The notes: generated by a model from the sequence alone, not told the origin. Shown: positions 21,486 to 32,339, counted from the stretch's first letter. The stretch is 64,000 nt of DNA from Favolaschia claudopus (GCA_037176885.1 JAWWNJ010000093.1:744001-808000); one strand, 5' to 3'. Numbers and translations: made by a program.

Positions 21486-21809
21486 CAAGAGGTGACAGAT
21501 CGGTGGATCTGGCACAGTGATCAACACACGTAAAAAGTCACGTTTTCATGCCGTTTGCTCGACTTCGTCAGCAGAAATTGTCATTCTCAATTTCCTTAAG
21601 CCCAACCCAAGCTGTAGAATACTAGGAAGCAGCTCCAGAGTACAGTGTGGTATCCACTCTCTATTGCTTCCCAGAAACCTTACACTTCGGGACAACAAAC
21701 GGGATGAGGCAGGCCAACTAGAAATTGATGGCACTTACGGATTTGGGGGGGGAGGGTCCCTTTACGTATGTTGATCGCTGTGCCAGATCCACCGATCTGT
21801 CACCTCTTG
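21486..21809. mobile_element. 324-bp MITE with long terminal inverted repeats
   Basis: CAAGAGGTGACAGATCGGTG and the following ATCTGGCACAG run are mirrored at the right end (about 40 bp, one or two mismatches). The 8 bp flanks are GTTCTAGT on the left and GTTCTACA on the right, a possible decayed 8-bp TSD, which would fit hAT. There is no coding capacity. Confidence 0.65.
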
Positions 21810-21821
21810 GTTCTACATACT

Positions 21822-22021
21822 TAGTTGCACGACAGAAATCACGTTACCGTGACTGACGTGGCGTGATGGCAATTGATGGCAATGAAGAGCCGGTGCTGCC
21901 GGCGACTTTCCGTGCCGATCCTTCATTCTCGTTTCTGACTCGGGTTGCCGACGAGCATCTTCGGCTATTCTATATATAGTCGTTTCGTTTTCGTTTTTCT
22001 ACATATGTATGGCATATACTC
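21822..22021 (-). mobile_element. Truncated copy of the GAGTATA element
   Basis: The minus strand from 22021 reads GAGTATATGCC, then GAAAAACGAAAACGAAACG and ACTATATATAGAATAGCCGA, then tracks the first 150 bp of the insertion at 55800-56519. Only one end is present. Confidence 0.55.
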
Positions 22022-22311
22022 GCCGATGATCCTGTCACGGACATCCCTTCCGAATTGGCGGTCGTTGTAAAATTTTGGACTCTTGGCAAACTCTTGGAGA
22101 GTGCTCCGGGTCGCTGATCGAAAGTCTCCGGCACGTCTTCTGCCCAGGCACCTGGAGCTCTGCCGGCAATTGCCAGGTTGGCAGAATTGATGGGCAGAAC
22201 TGAGAACTCTGCCAGCCAGACTATCAATGTGAGCTCAATTCCTGGCCGGTTCACCTGGGAGTATGTGCGTTCGAAAGCCAGGAAGCAGCGCTCTCATATT
22301 CTCAGCAAACA

Positions 22312-22421
22312 GACTTGTTTTGCTGTGGTCTATGTTGATGATCTTCTTGTTGCTGCAACTTCTAAAGAATTCTCTTCCAAAGTCAAAAGAATGCTTTCAT
22401 CTAATTTTAAGATGCGAGACC
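22312..22421 (+). pseudogene. Ty1/copia reverse transcriptase, part 1
   Basis: The frame reads TCFAVVYVDDLLVAATSKEF and SSKVKRMLSSNFKMRDL, which carries the YVDD catalytic box of copia RT. It stops at the LTR of the element inserted at 22422. The reading resumes at 24005 (GPAKYLLGIEI) in the same frame once one copy of the 5-bp duplication is removed. Upstream of 22312 the copia sequence is lost. Confidence 0.8.
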
Positions 22422-22660
22422 TGTTGAAATAGCTGCCGCAGAACGGGCGGCCAAACGAAGGAGCGGGGAAATCCCTTGCAAACGCGCAAGGGGATTTAGC
22501 ATTACAACGAGAATATAAGGGTGCGGAATAATAAAAGCCGACGCATAAGATAAAATTACATACGTCCGCGATAGAGCGGAGCGTCGACATCATGCGCAGC
22601 AGCGAGCGCGATCAGGTGAGTCGGGGCAGTGCGAGTACGGACTCACTCGGAATTCCAACA
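22422..22660 (-). repeat. LTR of gag-only element (3' LTR)
   Basis: 239 bp, TGTTGAAATAGC... to ...GGAATTCCAACA on the plus strand, identical to 23761-23999. Confidence 0.9.
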
Positions 22661-22727
22661 CACCCCCGCGAGTGCGCCGTACGAGCACGCACCCCCGCAA
22701 ACCATGCAGCGTCCAACAATAGAATAT

Positions 22728-23576
22728 TCACCAAGCATCATTCTCTTCCTCGCCATCCGAATCCAACCCAATCGCCAAATTAGCAGCCCCGATCTTCTTC
22801 TTCTTGACAAAATCGGACAGAGCTGCGCGGTACGGGCAGTCGCGCTTGAGATGTCCAGTCTCATCGCAAACATAGCACCGGGTAACGGAGTCGGCGGCCA
22901 TGGCTTCATCGCGATCGGACGCGGAAGACGACGTGTGAGCGGGCAGAACAGTTTTCGAGGTGTTTTGGGTTTCGGCGGAAAGCAACTGAGTAATGACGTA
23001 GTCGAGGGTAAGGTCGGAGGGAGCAGTGGTGTCGAAAGAAGTGATTGTAGCGCTGTAAGACGAGGGAAGCCCACCGGTCATGGCCAAAATCTGATCCTGG
23101 TCCGTCACTTCCATTCCCGCCTCCGTCATGTTGAAGGCCTGCTCCTTCACCGCACCAATCCAGCTCGTCATCGACTGATTTTTCGACATCTTCATCGCCA
23201 GGAACTTCTTGCGCTGCGCGAGCGAAGCGGCAAATCCCCGAGCACGATGCACGATCTTCAAATCTTGCCAAACGTCCAAGGGATCCTTCGAGCGCATGTG
23301 CGCCAACTGGCCAGGCTCGACACGCAAAATCATCTCTGCGCGTGCCTGCGCCATCTTCGTCTTCGACCTCCTCGCCCTCTTCATCTCAATCTCCGCATTG
23401 ATATCCTCCTGCTTGCGCGGCTCTCCATCCTCATCCGCCGCATCAACACTAATCTCAACGATGTCGAAGAACAAATCCTTCGTAGTCAAGAGAGCTTCCA
23501 TCATGACGTTCCAGGTGCCGTGGTTGGAGTCATTGAGTTTGGTGATCAGAGCGCGAGAGACAGAGTCGTCAGCCAT
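22728..23576 (-). CDS. Copia-type Gag (UBN2-like) with zinc knuckle
   Basis: 282 residues. The N-terminal half is a helical capsid-like domain of the copia Gag type: LNDSNHGTWNVMMEALL (the conserved NW/GTW...M start), VWQDLKIVHRARGFAASLAQRKKFL and LPSSYSATITSFDT, the L.P.SY/LP.L motif near the end of the capsid. A knuckle CYVCDETGHLKRDC (CX2CX4HX4C) lies near residue 240, and the tail is acidic (DSDGEEENDAW). Gag packages the element RNA into particles. The start ATG lies about 185 bp inside the 5' LTR, and the stop is about 60 bp from the polypurine tract. The ORF is fully open, consistent with selection for Gag function or with recent insertion. Confidence 0.85.
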   Translation of the reverse strand: MADDSVSRALITKLNDSNHGTWNVMMEALLTTKDLFFDIVEISVDAADEDGEPRKQEDINAEIEMKRARRSKTKMAQARAEMILRVEPGQLAHMRSKDPLDVWQDLKIVHRARGFAASLAQRKKFLAMKMSKNQSMTSWIGAVKEQAFNMTEAGMEVTDQDQILAMTGGLPSSYSATITSFDTTAPSDLTLDYVITQLLSAETQNTSKTVLPAHTSSSASDRDEAMAADSVTRCYVCDETGHLKRDCPYRAALSDFVKKKKIGAANLAIGLDSDGEEENDAW

Positions 23577-23760
23577 GATGGCAAAGGGAGTAGATGACAG
23601 TGGGTAGAGCGTCGAGTAGTGGGGTAATGACTACCGCTAGCGGACGAGGGAGCCTAGCGTAGCCAACCAGCGACAACGACGGTATGCGACAGTGAAACAG
23701 CGCCCCAGACAGTTAGCAGGCAGCTGAGTGGCGGTCCAAGGTCGGTGCTTTGCGCGTTTG

Positions 23761-23999
23761 TGTTGAAATAGCTGCCGCAGAACGGGCGGCCAAACGAAGG
23801 AGCGGGGAAATCCCTTGCAAACGCGCAAGGGGATTTAGCATTACAACGAGAATATAAGGGTGCGGAATAATAAAAGCCGACGCATAAGATAAAATTACAT
23901 ACGTCCGCGATAGAGCGGAGCGTCGACATCATGCGCAGCAGCGAGCGCGATCAGGTGAGTCGGGGCAGTGCGAGTACGGACTCACTCGGAATTCCAACA
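23761..23999 (-). repeat. LTR of gag-only element (5' LTR)
   Basis: Identical by eye to 22422-22660. In minus orientation it contains a likely promoter region; a TTATTATTCC-type AT stretch is visible. Confidence 0.9.
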
Positions 24000-24004
24000 A
24001 GACC

Positions 24005-24345
24005 TAGGTCCAGCCAAATACCTCCTTGGGATCGAGATCGTTCGAAACCGTAAGAAACGCACCATTGCACTGAACCAGCGTCAGTATATTGACAAAGTCC
24101 TTTCTCGCTATGGCATGACAGACTGTAAACCTGTATTCACGCCTATGTCTACTGGAACCCCGCTCACAGAGAATGACCCTGATGACGACAGTATCATTAC
24201 CCATATGGCTATTGTCGAAGGCGGATCTATTGTTCCATATCAAAGTGTAATCGGGTCTGCTATGTATGCCATGCTAGGTACTCGACCAGATCTTGCATAC
24301 TGTGTAGGAGTACTTGGTCGATTTAGTGCAAAGCCAAAGAGAGGT
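24005..24345 (+). pseudogene. Ty1/copia reverse transcriptase, part 2
   Basis: Continues the RT from 22421: GPAKYLLGIEIVRNRKKRTI, LNQRQYIDKVLSRYGMTDCK, FTPMSTGTPL and VIGSAMYAMLGTRPDLAYCV, all hallmark motifs between RT and RNase H of copia Pol. At about 24341 the copia sequence changes abruptly into a minus-strand gypsy fragment, with no LTR between them. The shared purine run gagaggtagagagacc spans the junction. Confidence 0.85.
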
Positions 24346-26081
24346 AGAGAGACCACCGAGCTTGGCGACGGTTGAGGTTCTGGGCCTTCCGGAAATATTC
24401 CAGGTTTTTGTGGTCCGTCCAGATCTCAACCGGGTGCTGCGCGCCCTCAAGAAAGTGGCGCCACTCCTCAAGGGCTCGCACAATCGCAAGCATCTCCTTG
24501 TCGTAAATCTCGTAATTCCGCTGCACCTCGTTCAGGCTCTTAGAGTGGAACGCAACCGGATGCCACTTGCCATCGTCACCCTGCTGGGAGAGGACGGCAC
24601 CGGTGGCATAGTCAGAGCTGTCAGCCTCGAGCCGGTACGGGCGCTCGGGGTTTGGGAGAACCAGAACGGGGTCGCGAGTCACCCGCCGCTTGAGCTCATC
24701 AAAGGCAGCTTGCTCTTCAGGCCCCCAGGTCCAGGCGACGCCCTTCTTGGTGAGTCTGAAGAGGGCTTGAGCAACGTCTGAGAAGCCCGCAATGAACCGG
24801 CGGTAGAAGTTTGTGAAGCCAAGGAACTGCTGCACATCCTTCTTATTCTCAGGCGCTGGCCAAGCTGCCACTCCTGCAACCTTTACAGGGTCCATCTCGA
24901 CGTGGTTGTGGGAAATAATCACGCCAAGGTACTCGATGGAGGTCCGCTCAAACTCACACTTCTCGGCTCGAAGGTAAAGTTTGTTTGCGCGAAGCCTCCG
25001 CAGGACCTCTCGGACGATCTCTCGATGCCGACGGATGTCTGAGTGGGCAATGAGGATATCGTCGAGGTAGACCATGACGTCGCCAGAGAGGATAAGATCC
25101 TGAAGAAGGGGGCAGGGGGTACGTCTTTCGTTTCGGCAGGTTCAACAGATGTAACATTGGCAGACTCATCATACAAACATGCGAAACGATTAGGAGACGC
25201 GATCGAGGGCGTACCGCTCACTCGTCGCGTGGGAGAAAAACCTGCTCTTCCTCGGCGGCCACAGACTTTGGCTCAGCCAGCGAGTAGGTGGTGGCAACCC
25301 GAGCCACCAGTTCGGAGAGGAGCTCGGACCCAAGCTGACGAATGACCTCGTCAAGGACATCAGCGGCTTGGACATCAGCAGGGGTGGGGCAATCCCGCGC
25401 CAGGTGCGGGCCCGCCACATCGGTAGCAGCCACGGGGAGCCCTCTTCCGGAACGCGTGCGATCAACGTCCATGGGGACTACCTGCGGAGGGGGAGCAGGG
25501 GCTGGCATAGCACGAGGGGGAGGCACATGGGCAGGGACAACAGGGAAGACACCTGCTGGACGCGAGCGAGAGGCTGACGGAGCCGAGGGGGCCTTCGGGA
25601 GAAGTCCAGCAGCACGAGCCCGCACGTGCGATTCGTACTGGCGGTACGCTCGTGTCCGCCAATCCATGTAGTCGCGGAGGTCTGGGGGGGTCGCTGGACG
25701 ATGTGATGGCAGGGTCAAGGCCAGAGCAGAACTTGGTGACCTTGACCAATGTGTCAGCAAACCCAGCAAGGTCGAAGAGGTCTTCGAAGTCGTCACTGTA
25801 CTTGAAGACATCCCGGGAGCCCATATAGTACGCCCTAGACTCGAGTTTGTGTAGGGCGTGGTCCTGCTCGTTCTCCTAGACAAAGCGTGAGCAGAACTCC
25901 TTGATGAAGGCATCCCAGGTGAGGAAGGGGAAAGGGGTTTTGATAGACATGCGCTCAGCCCATTTTTGCGCAGAGTCTTTGGACATGGACATAAAGGACA
26001 TGGTGAAACGCACTACCTTTTCATCAGACATCTCGCCGCCTTCAACAAACGCCTCCGGAACCAGTCGGATGTAAGTCTTTA
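24346..26081 (-). pseudogene. Ty3/gypsy fragment with internal deletion (same family as 33771-40072)
   Basis: Minus orientation. 26081-25210 carries the gag region (frameshifted; the knuckle region has an extra base). The gag stop and the first pol codons follow at about 25100-25210. Then a jump of about 1.35 kb removes protease, linker and most of RT. 25098-24346 carries [13 protein letters not shown], the rest of RT and RNase H ([19 protein letters not shown]). The deletion joins at an AAG microhomology. Two positions make this copy valuable: the gag-pol junction here is unoccupied, whereas the sister copy at 38054 carries a MITE. Confidence 0.8.
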
Positions 26082-26567
26082 GGGTGTGACACCTCTTACC
26101 AACTTGACCTTTAGTAACAGGGCCTTGGGATAGTGTGACTTACGAAAATTTTAGTATTTTAGCACCTGTTTTTGGCCCAAAAACGCGCAAAATGGGTGTC
26201 ACAGGCAAGAACCTTTAGTAGGACCCCTCCGTGACACTGTGACTTACGAAAATTTTCGTAGGAATTTGGGTCTGTGACATGTGACACTACTGTCAGGACA
26301 TGAATTTGTTCGTTCGCATCATTCCAAGTTGGGATGTTCCTTATCTCTTGATATCTATCTACATCTATATACTTCCCGTAGTTGAGTATGGTCTACAATC
26401 AATCACTCTTACTCTTAACCCCCATCTTGACCTCTGAGTCTTTCTCTCTTGTGCCCCTCCGTGTGCTCCTGCACCTGCACTCCAGCAGCTCTTGTTCCGA
26501 TCGAGCTCTATCGGCTTCCAGCCACCTCGGTTTATATTCTGATAACTACTAATTGAACGAAATACTA
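26082..26567. other. No gene; short repeats around a broken gypsy end
   Basis: The motif gtgtgacttacgaaaattt occurs at about 26143 and 26238, together with gtgacact and tgtgacatgtgacac blocks. This may be a remnant of an inverted-repeat element that truncated the gypsy gag at 26081. Confidence 0.35.
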
Positions 26568-26937
26568 CAGTGGCGGAAAAATCTGATGTCACCCCCAAAA
26601 AAGGAAATTTTCATCAAACCGCCTCTAATCTGCCCTTGCCATCGCCATCCGGGGGCGACAAGGGCACAGATCCATTCGCACGGCAAATACACTGCCTGTG
26701 GAAGCACGATTGAGAAAGATAGGTCCATTCATTGAGGAGAACTGGGCCAAAGATGGTTGGAAAGTCTTGCCCAAAAAGTGTCAATTTTCGAGGTATCCTA
26801 AGATGGAAAAAGGTGCATAAGCTTCAAATGTATGTTGAATGCACTCTGAAAGGTCCGACCACAGAAAAGAGAAGAGAACGGGTTAAATTCATGAGAATTT
26901 CCTTTTTTGGGGGTGACATCAGATTTTGCCGCCACTG
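26568..26937. mobile_element. Tc1/mariner-type MITE, CAGTGGCGG ends
   Basis: 370 bp. The left end CAGTGGCGGAAAAATCTGATG is mirrored by CATCAGATTTTGCCGCCACTG on the right. Both flanks are TA. The arms continue as gtcacccccaaaaaaggaaattttcat and its inverse. No ORF. Confidence 0.8.
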
Positions 26938-26960
26938 TACAGTACTGTTTCCTTTACTTA

Positions 26961-27075
26961 CAGCCGTTTCGTAAAAAGAATACGGGTTTCGTCATTTCTT
27001 CTTTGATTTTTTGTCTACACTTGTTGACGATTCTGTCAAAAACTCCACAAATTGTTGCAGACAGAAGGTGCCGTA
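26961..27075. mobile_element. Truncated copy of the CAGCCGTTT foldback MITE
   Basis: Starts directly after TA with CAGCCGTTTCGTAAAAAGAA and contains ACGGGTTT and TTGTTGACGATTCTGTCA, as in 7155-7532. The right end is missing. Confidence 0.6.
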
Positions 27076-27214
27076 AGGAACACAATTGGGTCAGACCAGC
27101 TTGCACGATTGTTGGGGTCCATATCCTAAACTTGAAAACAGCACCGGGCCATCAGAATTGATGGATCACATGCTTTTCATGTGACTTTGACACCAAACCA
27201 CGGGACCACACGAG

Positions 27215-27440
27215 ACGTCGCGAGCGGAGCGAGCGTAGCGGGGTTTGGGGCGGCCAGGCGAGTCGGCCGTGCCGGAGGCAGGGAGCTAAAGCTTGTCTGG
27301 TTAAATTACAATTCTTACAAGCTTTAGCTCCCTGCCTCCGGCACGGCCGACTCGCTGCGCTCGCCGGCCTCCCTCCGTTCGGTCACACAGCTTGTTGGGG
27401 CTGGCCGCCCCAAACCCCGCTGCGCTCGCTCACCTCCCAC
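27215..27440. repeat. GC-rich compound palindrome
   Basis: Perfect 37-bp inner arms at 27260-27296 and 27317-27353 (core GGCAGGGAGCTAAAGC). They are enclosed by a second inverted pair, GCGGGGTTTGGGGCGGCC and its complement, at about 27238 and 27400-27420. A related but eroded copy lies at 11218-11320. It is probably a MITE end-to-end structure. Confidence 0.7.
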
Positions 27441-27739
27441 CAATCCCATCGTACTCCGCCGATTGCCTTGTTCTGCTTTAGACGATCCAAAAGAAAGTCG
27501 ATGACGCACTGGAAACCTTTCTAAAACAACGCAGAGTGGGGTCGGAGATCTCTTCCTAGGCGGCATGTATAGTCTCGCAGGCCGCCGTATCGACTGGCAT
27601 TGGCGCTCATTGATGGAGTGAAGGGAGCGCCGTCGGACGCGGCCGCCTGTGGAAGGGAGTAATTCTCCGTACTCAACGCTGCTGAGGCTGGATGAACTTG
27701 TGACGTCGAAGTAGATATATGCAGCTTCGGAGCAGCTTG

Positions 27740-28570
27740 ACGAGGAAGCGCTGACGCTCCGCGTCTAGCCGCATGCCTACGTCCTTTGAAAGATGTACGT
27801 TTGGGGGCAGTAGATTTGGGGATTGAGGCACTGCGATTGTCCACGACGCACTTTGGAAACCTCGGAGAAAGAAGGAGGATTTTGAGGTTGGGTTAGATGA
27901 GGAAGCGCTGACGCTTCGCGTCTGGCTGCAAGCCTCCGTTCTTTAAATCTACACGTCTGGGGGAGCAGAATAGATTGAGATACTATTAAACGCGACACTT
28001 GGTGTATATCTGCTTCACTACAACTTCTCATTAGCGAAGTCGCAGGGGAATGTGGATCAACACGACGCACTTCGACTCACTTGTCCTCTCGCGTGTTCCT
28101 GTCTTGCCCTATCTCTCGCTCGGTCACCCCCGAGATCCCACAAACCTAAAACCACGCCATGTACTTCAACTGCATTTCCTCCGCTGCCTATATGGTACCT
28201 CCCAAAACTCCTACATTGAGGGACGGATTGGACGTTGTCGAGACACTCGCAACGGAGCTCTTACATCGGCGGCGGGGTCGAGCTCATAAAACGACGCGGA
28301 TACGTTGAGAAGGAATCGAGGGATTTGGAGATCCAAGAGAGATAGTGGGAATACTGGGCGAGGAAGCGCTGACGCTTCGCGTCTAGCTGCATACCTCAGA
28401 CAAGCCTCGTCTGAGATCGGGTGGGGGGCGTTGACAATATTGGGGTGCTTGGAGATCCAAGAAAGGTTGCCTCCGTCTTCTGAACGTACGTGTTTGGGGG
28501 GCACGGTAGATACGCTACTACACGCGCACACTCCATTAGCGTGATCGCGGGGAAAGGCTAGCGACATACT
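27740..28570. repeat. Three dispersed copies of a GAGGAAGCGCTGACGC repeat unit
   Basis: GAGGAAGCGCTGACGC followed by (T/C)(T/C)CGCGTCT occurs at about 27744, 27898 and 28358. Each copy is followed after 10-90 bp by a gcct(a/c)cgt(c/t)ctt...acgt.t.tggggg block. The core forms a small GACGC/GCGTC hairpin. On the minus strand each copy can encode AARR(E/G)ASALP, but the surrounding frames do not continue as one protein. Confidence 0.6.
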
Positions 28571-31140
28571 TTCCGGGGACGAGGGTTGCACCTTGGAAGG
28601 CGACATTACGGCCCACTTCAAATTGTTGTTAGAGAACTATTCGCGGAATACAGGATTCGGGCTACGCACGGAATTCTCCGTCTCGCATGCCTTCTTCTCG
28701 CGACCTTTCGCCAATAACACCGTGCTCCGTCTGACACATTCCTCTGCCGATGTTGTCGTACTCCGCTGATGCGCGACATCTGTTCTGGCCGCAACGTCGT
28801 TTTTGAAGCTTTTCCAGTGACGGGGGATCAGCTTTGGGCAGGAGCAAGTTTGAGTGCATGCTTGGAGAGGGTAGGAGATTAGGCGATGAACCAAGCGTGA
28901 TGCGTGCTACGTCTCCCTGCCCGAGAAGAAACTGGCGCACCCACCCCTTCTGCTTTCAGCGCTGGCAGCTTCAAGTAAGATGAATATTTGCCTTGGCTGC
29001 GTTAGCAGAAGGGAGGGATTGAAACAAATCACACGACGTACCTGGGGTCCACGTCCTCGTACTTTCTGGGGAGTCGACCTCTATCCTCATCGCCTTCGTT
29101 TTCAACTTTTCATCGAGGCATCGCGTTCGCCGTCTGCCCACGGCATTCTTCTGAGAAGCGACTGTACACAGAAGAGTCATGAAGGGCCAAGGCGTCGGTA
29201 CCAGAGAGTAATACGTTGGACAAGTTACTTTTCTGCTTTCCGCTCTAGCAAAAGGCTTTGCCTCAGCTGCGTTTGCGTTAGTAGAAGCGGAGGATTCGAC
29301 GCATGGCAACCCGCCGTGCACTGGGAGCGGAAACTGTGCGGATGGGATTGGGATAGAGTGTTAAGCCAACTTTTGATGAGATATGGACGTGGGGGGAACG
29401 TACCTCAATCTCGCCTCGCGTTCACTCATCCCGCGCATCCCTTTGCTCGCGATTGCATCCTCTCCGTGTGCACGCGAATTTCGGTCGTAGGTATTTGGCC
29501 GAAAAGCGCGGCTGTTGGAGTCGAGCCCATTCTTGATGGAACTAGCATCATGGGGGGCGTAGAAGAACACGATTTCGTTTGAGCAAAGAAAGGGGAGCGT
29601 CGGCTTTCGCCTCCGAGAACCCGAAGACTATTCATCAGCGGCGCCGGATTCGATCTTCCTGGCTTCTCCCCACGCTCTTCCTTTCCACGACGATGACGAC
29701 TCACCAAGGAAACTATTCGTCGTCTCTCCGTCTCTCCTCCCACATCTTCAGCTCTTGACACTACTCGCTCTCGAGGCTTGGAACTCAGGCTGGTGCGGAG
29801 ATAGACGGGAACGGTAATGCGTAGGAATAGGGTTGAGGGTCGCGGAGTGAAGTGAGGATTCTGCATTGCTGTTAAGGCTGGTCAACCATCGCCTGCTTCC
29901 ATTTGGCTGTAAAGCGTACTTGGATGGAATTCACATCGAGCTTTGACTTCTCTACTTTCGGCTTGAACAACAATACGACGTCTCTCTATCCCGCCAATTC
30001 TACATCGCCAATTAGTCGAGCTTCATTCTCGCCCTCATCACCTTCATGTGCATCGATTCGCAAGTGGCTTATCATTCATACTTGCTGTGGAGCGCTGCGT
30101 ACGCATCGTGCGCTTAGCTGCCCAGCTGCACCCTATCATCTCGTGTGCGACCCATTTCCGTTGCGGCAAGCCGTTTTGGTTACCGCTATCTGTCCTCGAG
30201 CGCGTTTGGAACGCTGCTCGGGCGTTTTGGATTCAAAATTTTTCTTCTCCTTCATCGCTGTCGCTGGGGGGCTGTGGATGGAGAGCGACAACACTATGAA
30301 GGAAAATCTATCGCCTCGCATCTCGATGACGAATTCTCCGAGCGCATTCTACACCACTCAGACCATCATTGGGTCGCATGCTAGCACTCTCATGCTTTAC
30401 CTCTGCGTTTATGTGCACTCGTTTACTCTTTTCCATCCGACCCCGGTGCCTACTTGTTCACATGTTACTGCCTTCGCCACTTTCCTCGTGTTGTAGTGCA
30501 TTGCGGACCTGCTTCATACGAGGAGGCCGGGCTTCTACGGCAACCCTGGAGTGAGTTGCGAGATTCAAGCCCTCCTCTTATTCACACCGAGCGCGGTTGA
30601 TCCGCTGCTGGTCTATGTCTCAGTGTTTCCTTGACTTTCGGTGGAGGCAAAGTCAAGGATCTGCATCTGCAGCTTCATCCTACCCCAAGCAGAAGCTGCA
30701 GATCTGATGTATCATGCGAGTCTACGATGCAACACTATGGGCCTGCGCGCTAGTCGCTACATCCCTTCCAATCATGCTATTTCCTTTACGTCTACCTACT
30801 TACTTATCTGTCGGCCGTAATCTCGACGGCCAATTATGACCTATGCTACTCAACACTCTTCATTCGCCCACGCTGTCACACTCACATCCTATTCTGCTTC
30901 GCCTTCGCCCCTCCGCCTTGCTCATGAACCTTCCAAATGTACCATCTCGACATGCCGCTATATTCTGTTCCCATATTCCCTCATCGTCATCCAGCCTGAA
31001 ACATCCCGATCCATTCGACTTCTCCTGCTCCTGGACACGAATTCTGGCCAGCACATTTTGGCACCCACATTTCATATTGAGATCAACTCCTGGGAAATTT
31101 TTTCTCTCCCTAAACCTACAAACAATGTCGGAAAATCTGA
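28571..31140. other. No recognisable gene
   Basis: Several open frames exist (for example 28980-29582 and 29903-30496 on plus, 29426-29866 on minus) but none shows a domain I recognise. A hairpin ATCTGCAGCTTC/GAAGCTGCAGAT lies near 30667-30705. Host genes with several introns could be hidden here. Confidence 0.35.
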
Positions 31141-31594
31141 ATTTACCTGATCAAGCTTGACGAGGCTTGACGGGGGTATCAAGCTTGAGCTTGATCAGGC
31201 TCCCCGTGCCGTTGATCAACTGATGTCAAGCTTGATCAAGTAGGGTCAAGCCATATCAAGCACTGTCAAGTAGTAGCAGGATGAGGCCGAAAAACTGCTC
31301 CAACACACCCTATGTACTTAGACTTTCATTCTTGAAGTATACAGTGTCCATGTAAGCTCACATCATGAAGATATGGGAAGTGAATTTGTGAATTCATGAC
31401 CGACTTATATTATAAATTCAATTGTCAGATCTCAAAGTCTATGGGACTACATTTGTAGGTACAATGATACTATAACCTACTTATGCATTCAAGACACGCA
31501 CAAGTGAATTGGACAGAGTCCAGATATCCCGCCTGCAAGTGGAGTAGTACCTTCATATGTGACGTGGACCACCTCACCATGTTGAAGGTTCGTT

Positions 31595-31652
31595 AGCTGG
31601 TTATCGTGTCATTTTATTACTTAGCCGCGCGGGTTCGAACCGCGCGATGCAA
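31595..31652 (+). other. tRNA-like A/B box module
   Basis: TTAGCTGGTTATCG (A-box-like) is followed 32 bp later by GCGCGGGTTCGAACCGCGCG, which is a perfect T-arm with the B box GTTCGAACC. No matching acceptor stem is visible, so a tRNA-derived repeat is likelier than a working tRNA. Confidence 0.4.
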
Positions 31653-31733
31653 AATACTTATAAATTCTAACTTAAATAGTAAAAATAGAAGTCTTATAGT
31701 ATCAAACACTTTGAAGTACATACAGTATCAGTA

Positions 31734-32112
31734 CAGTTGCGGCAAAATCAAATTACTTACCAAATAAGGAAATTCTCGTCAGAACTGCCCGACCGCACAG
31801 AAAACCATCCATACGTAGGCTGGAATGGCACAAAAGGCCTGGACTCCTTTGATTGAATACATCTAGGCACAAAAAATAACCAAATTCATCATACTTCCAA
31901 CTGATTTTGGCCGCACTTTGATACACAAACTTGGCGGCTATCCAGCCAACATCAATGCAAAGACACAAATTTTTCTACACCAGGCGTACAAGATGGAGCC
32001 TCTAAGTATTTCTGTCCGCTTACCGCACGAAACAACCATTCATCTGGGTGCAAAAGGAGGGGATTGATGAGAATTTCCATATTTGGTAAGTAATTTGATT
32101 TTGCCGCAACTG
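31734..32112. mobile_element. MITE, CAGTTGCGGC family, copy 1 (379 bp)
   Basis: Ends CAGTTGCGGCAAAATCAAAT and its complement, flanked by TA on both sides. About four differences from copy 2 at 38054-38432. No transposase is encoded. Confidence 0.85.
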
Positions 32113-32339
32113 TACTATAACAGAAAGCGCAACAGAGTTGTTACATTTTGACCATTTTCCCCGCCCAACCTTGATCAAGACCTATCAAGCAATATCAGGC
32201 GGTCAAGCTTGATCAGTGTTTATAAGTCTTTTTTGGACCTTATCAACCGACCCCGAACTTGACAGCCTGATCAAGCTTGATATTGGTATATTTGGCCCTA
32301 TCACTTCCGACAAAGGAGTGATAATTTTTCGTCGTGCAG

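Larger units (their letters stand above)
22422..23999 (-). mobile_element. Gag-only LTR retrotransposon, copia-like, 1578 bp
   Basis: LTRs at 22422-22660 and 23761-23999 are 239 bp each and identical by eye, with TGTTG...CAACA ends. The 5-bp TSD AGACC lies at 22417-22421 and 24000-24004. On the minus strand a purine tract (CGGGGGTG) precedes the LTR at 22660, which fixes the orientation. The 1.1 kb interior holds a single gag ORF and no protease, integrase, RT or RNase H. Identical LTRs imply a recent insertion, so the element must have used enzymes supplied in trans. The architecture corresponds to the TR-GAG elements known from plants. Confidence 0.85.
31147..32290. mobile_element. Non-autonomous element with AAGCTT subterminal arrays, carrying a nested MITE
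   Basis: Repeats of the palindromic type TGATCAAGCTTGA cluster at both ends: about 31148-31275 and about 32165-32285, with CCTGATCAAGCTTGA at the outer edges. The interior has no ORF. A 379-bp MITE sits at 31734-32112. Arrays of short palindromes at both ends are typical of transposase-binding subterminal regions in hAT and CACTA elements; the exact termini and TSD are not clear. Confidence 0.5.

Noticed and set aside
22629..23597. 322-codon plus-strand ORF across the gag-only element
   Set aside because: Antisense to a Gag ORF with a clear zinc knuckle and capsid motifs.
27215..28570. CRISPR-like array from repeated units
   Set aside because: Spacing is uneven, only three units are present, repeats are mutated, and the sequence is clearly fungal.
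31595..31652. Functional tRNA gene
   Set aside because: A good T-arm and B box, but no acceptor stem or anticodon arm can be paired; kept only as a tRNA-like module.
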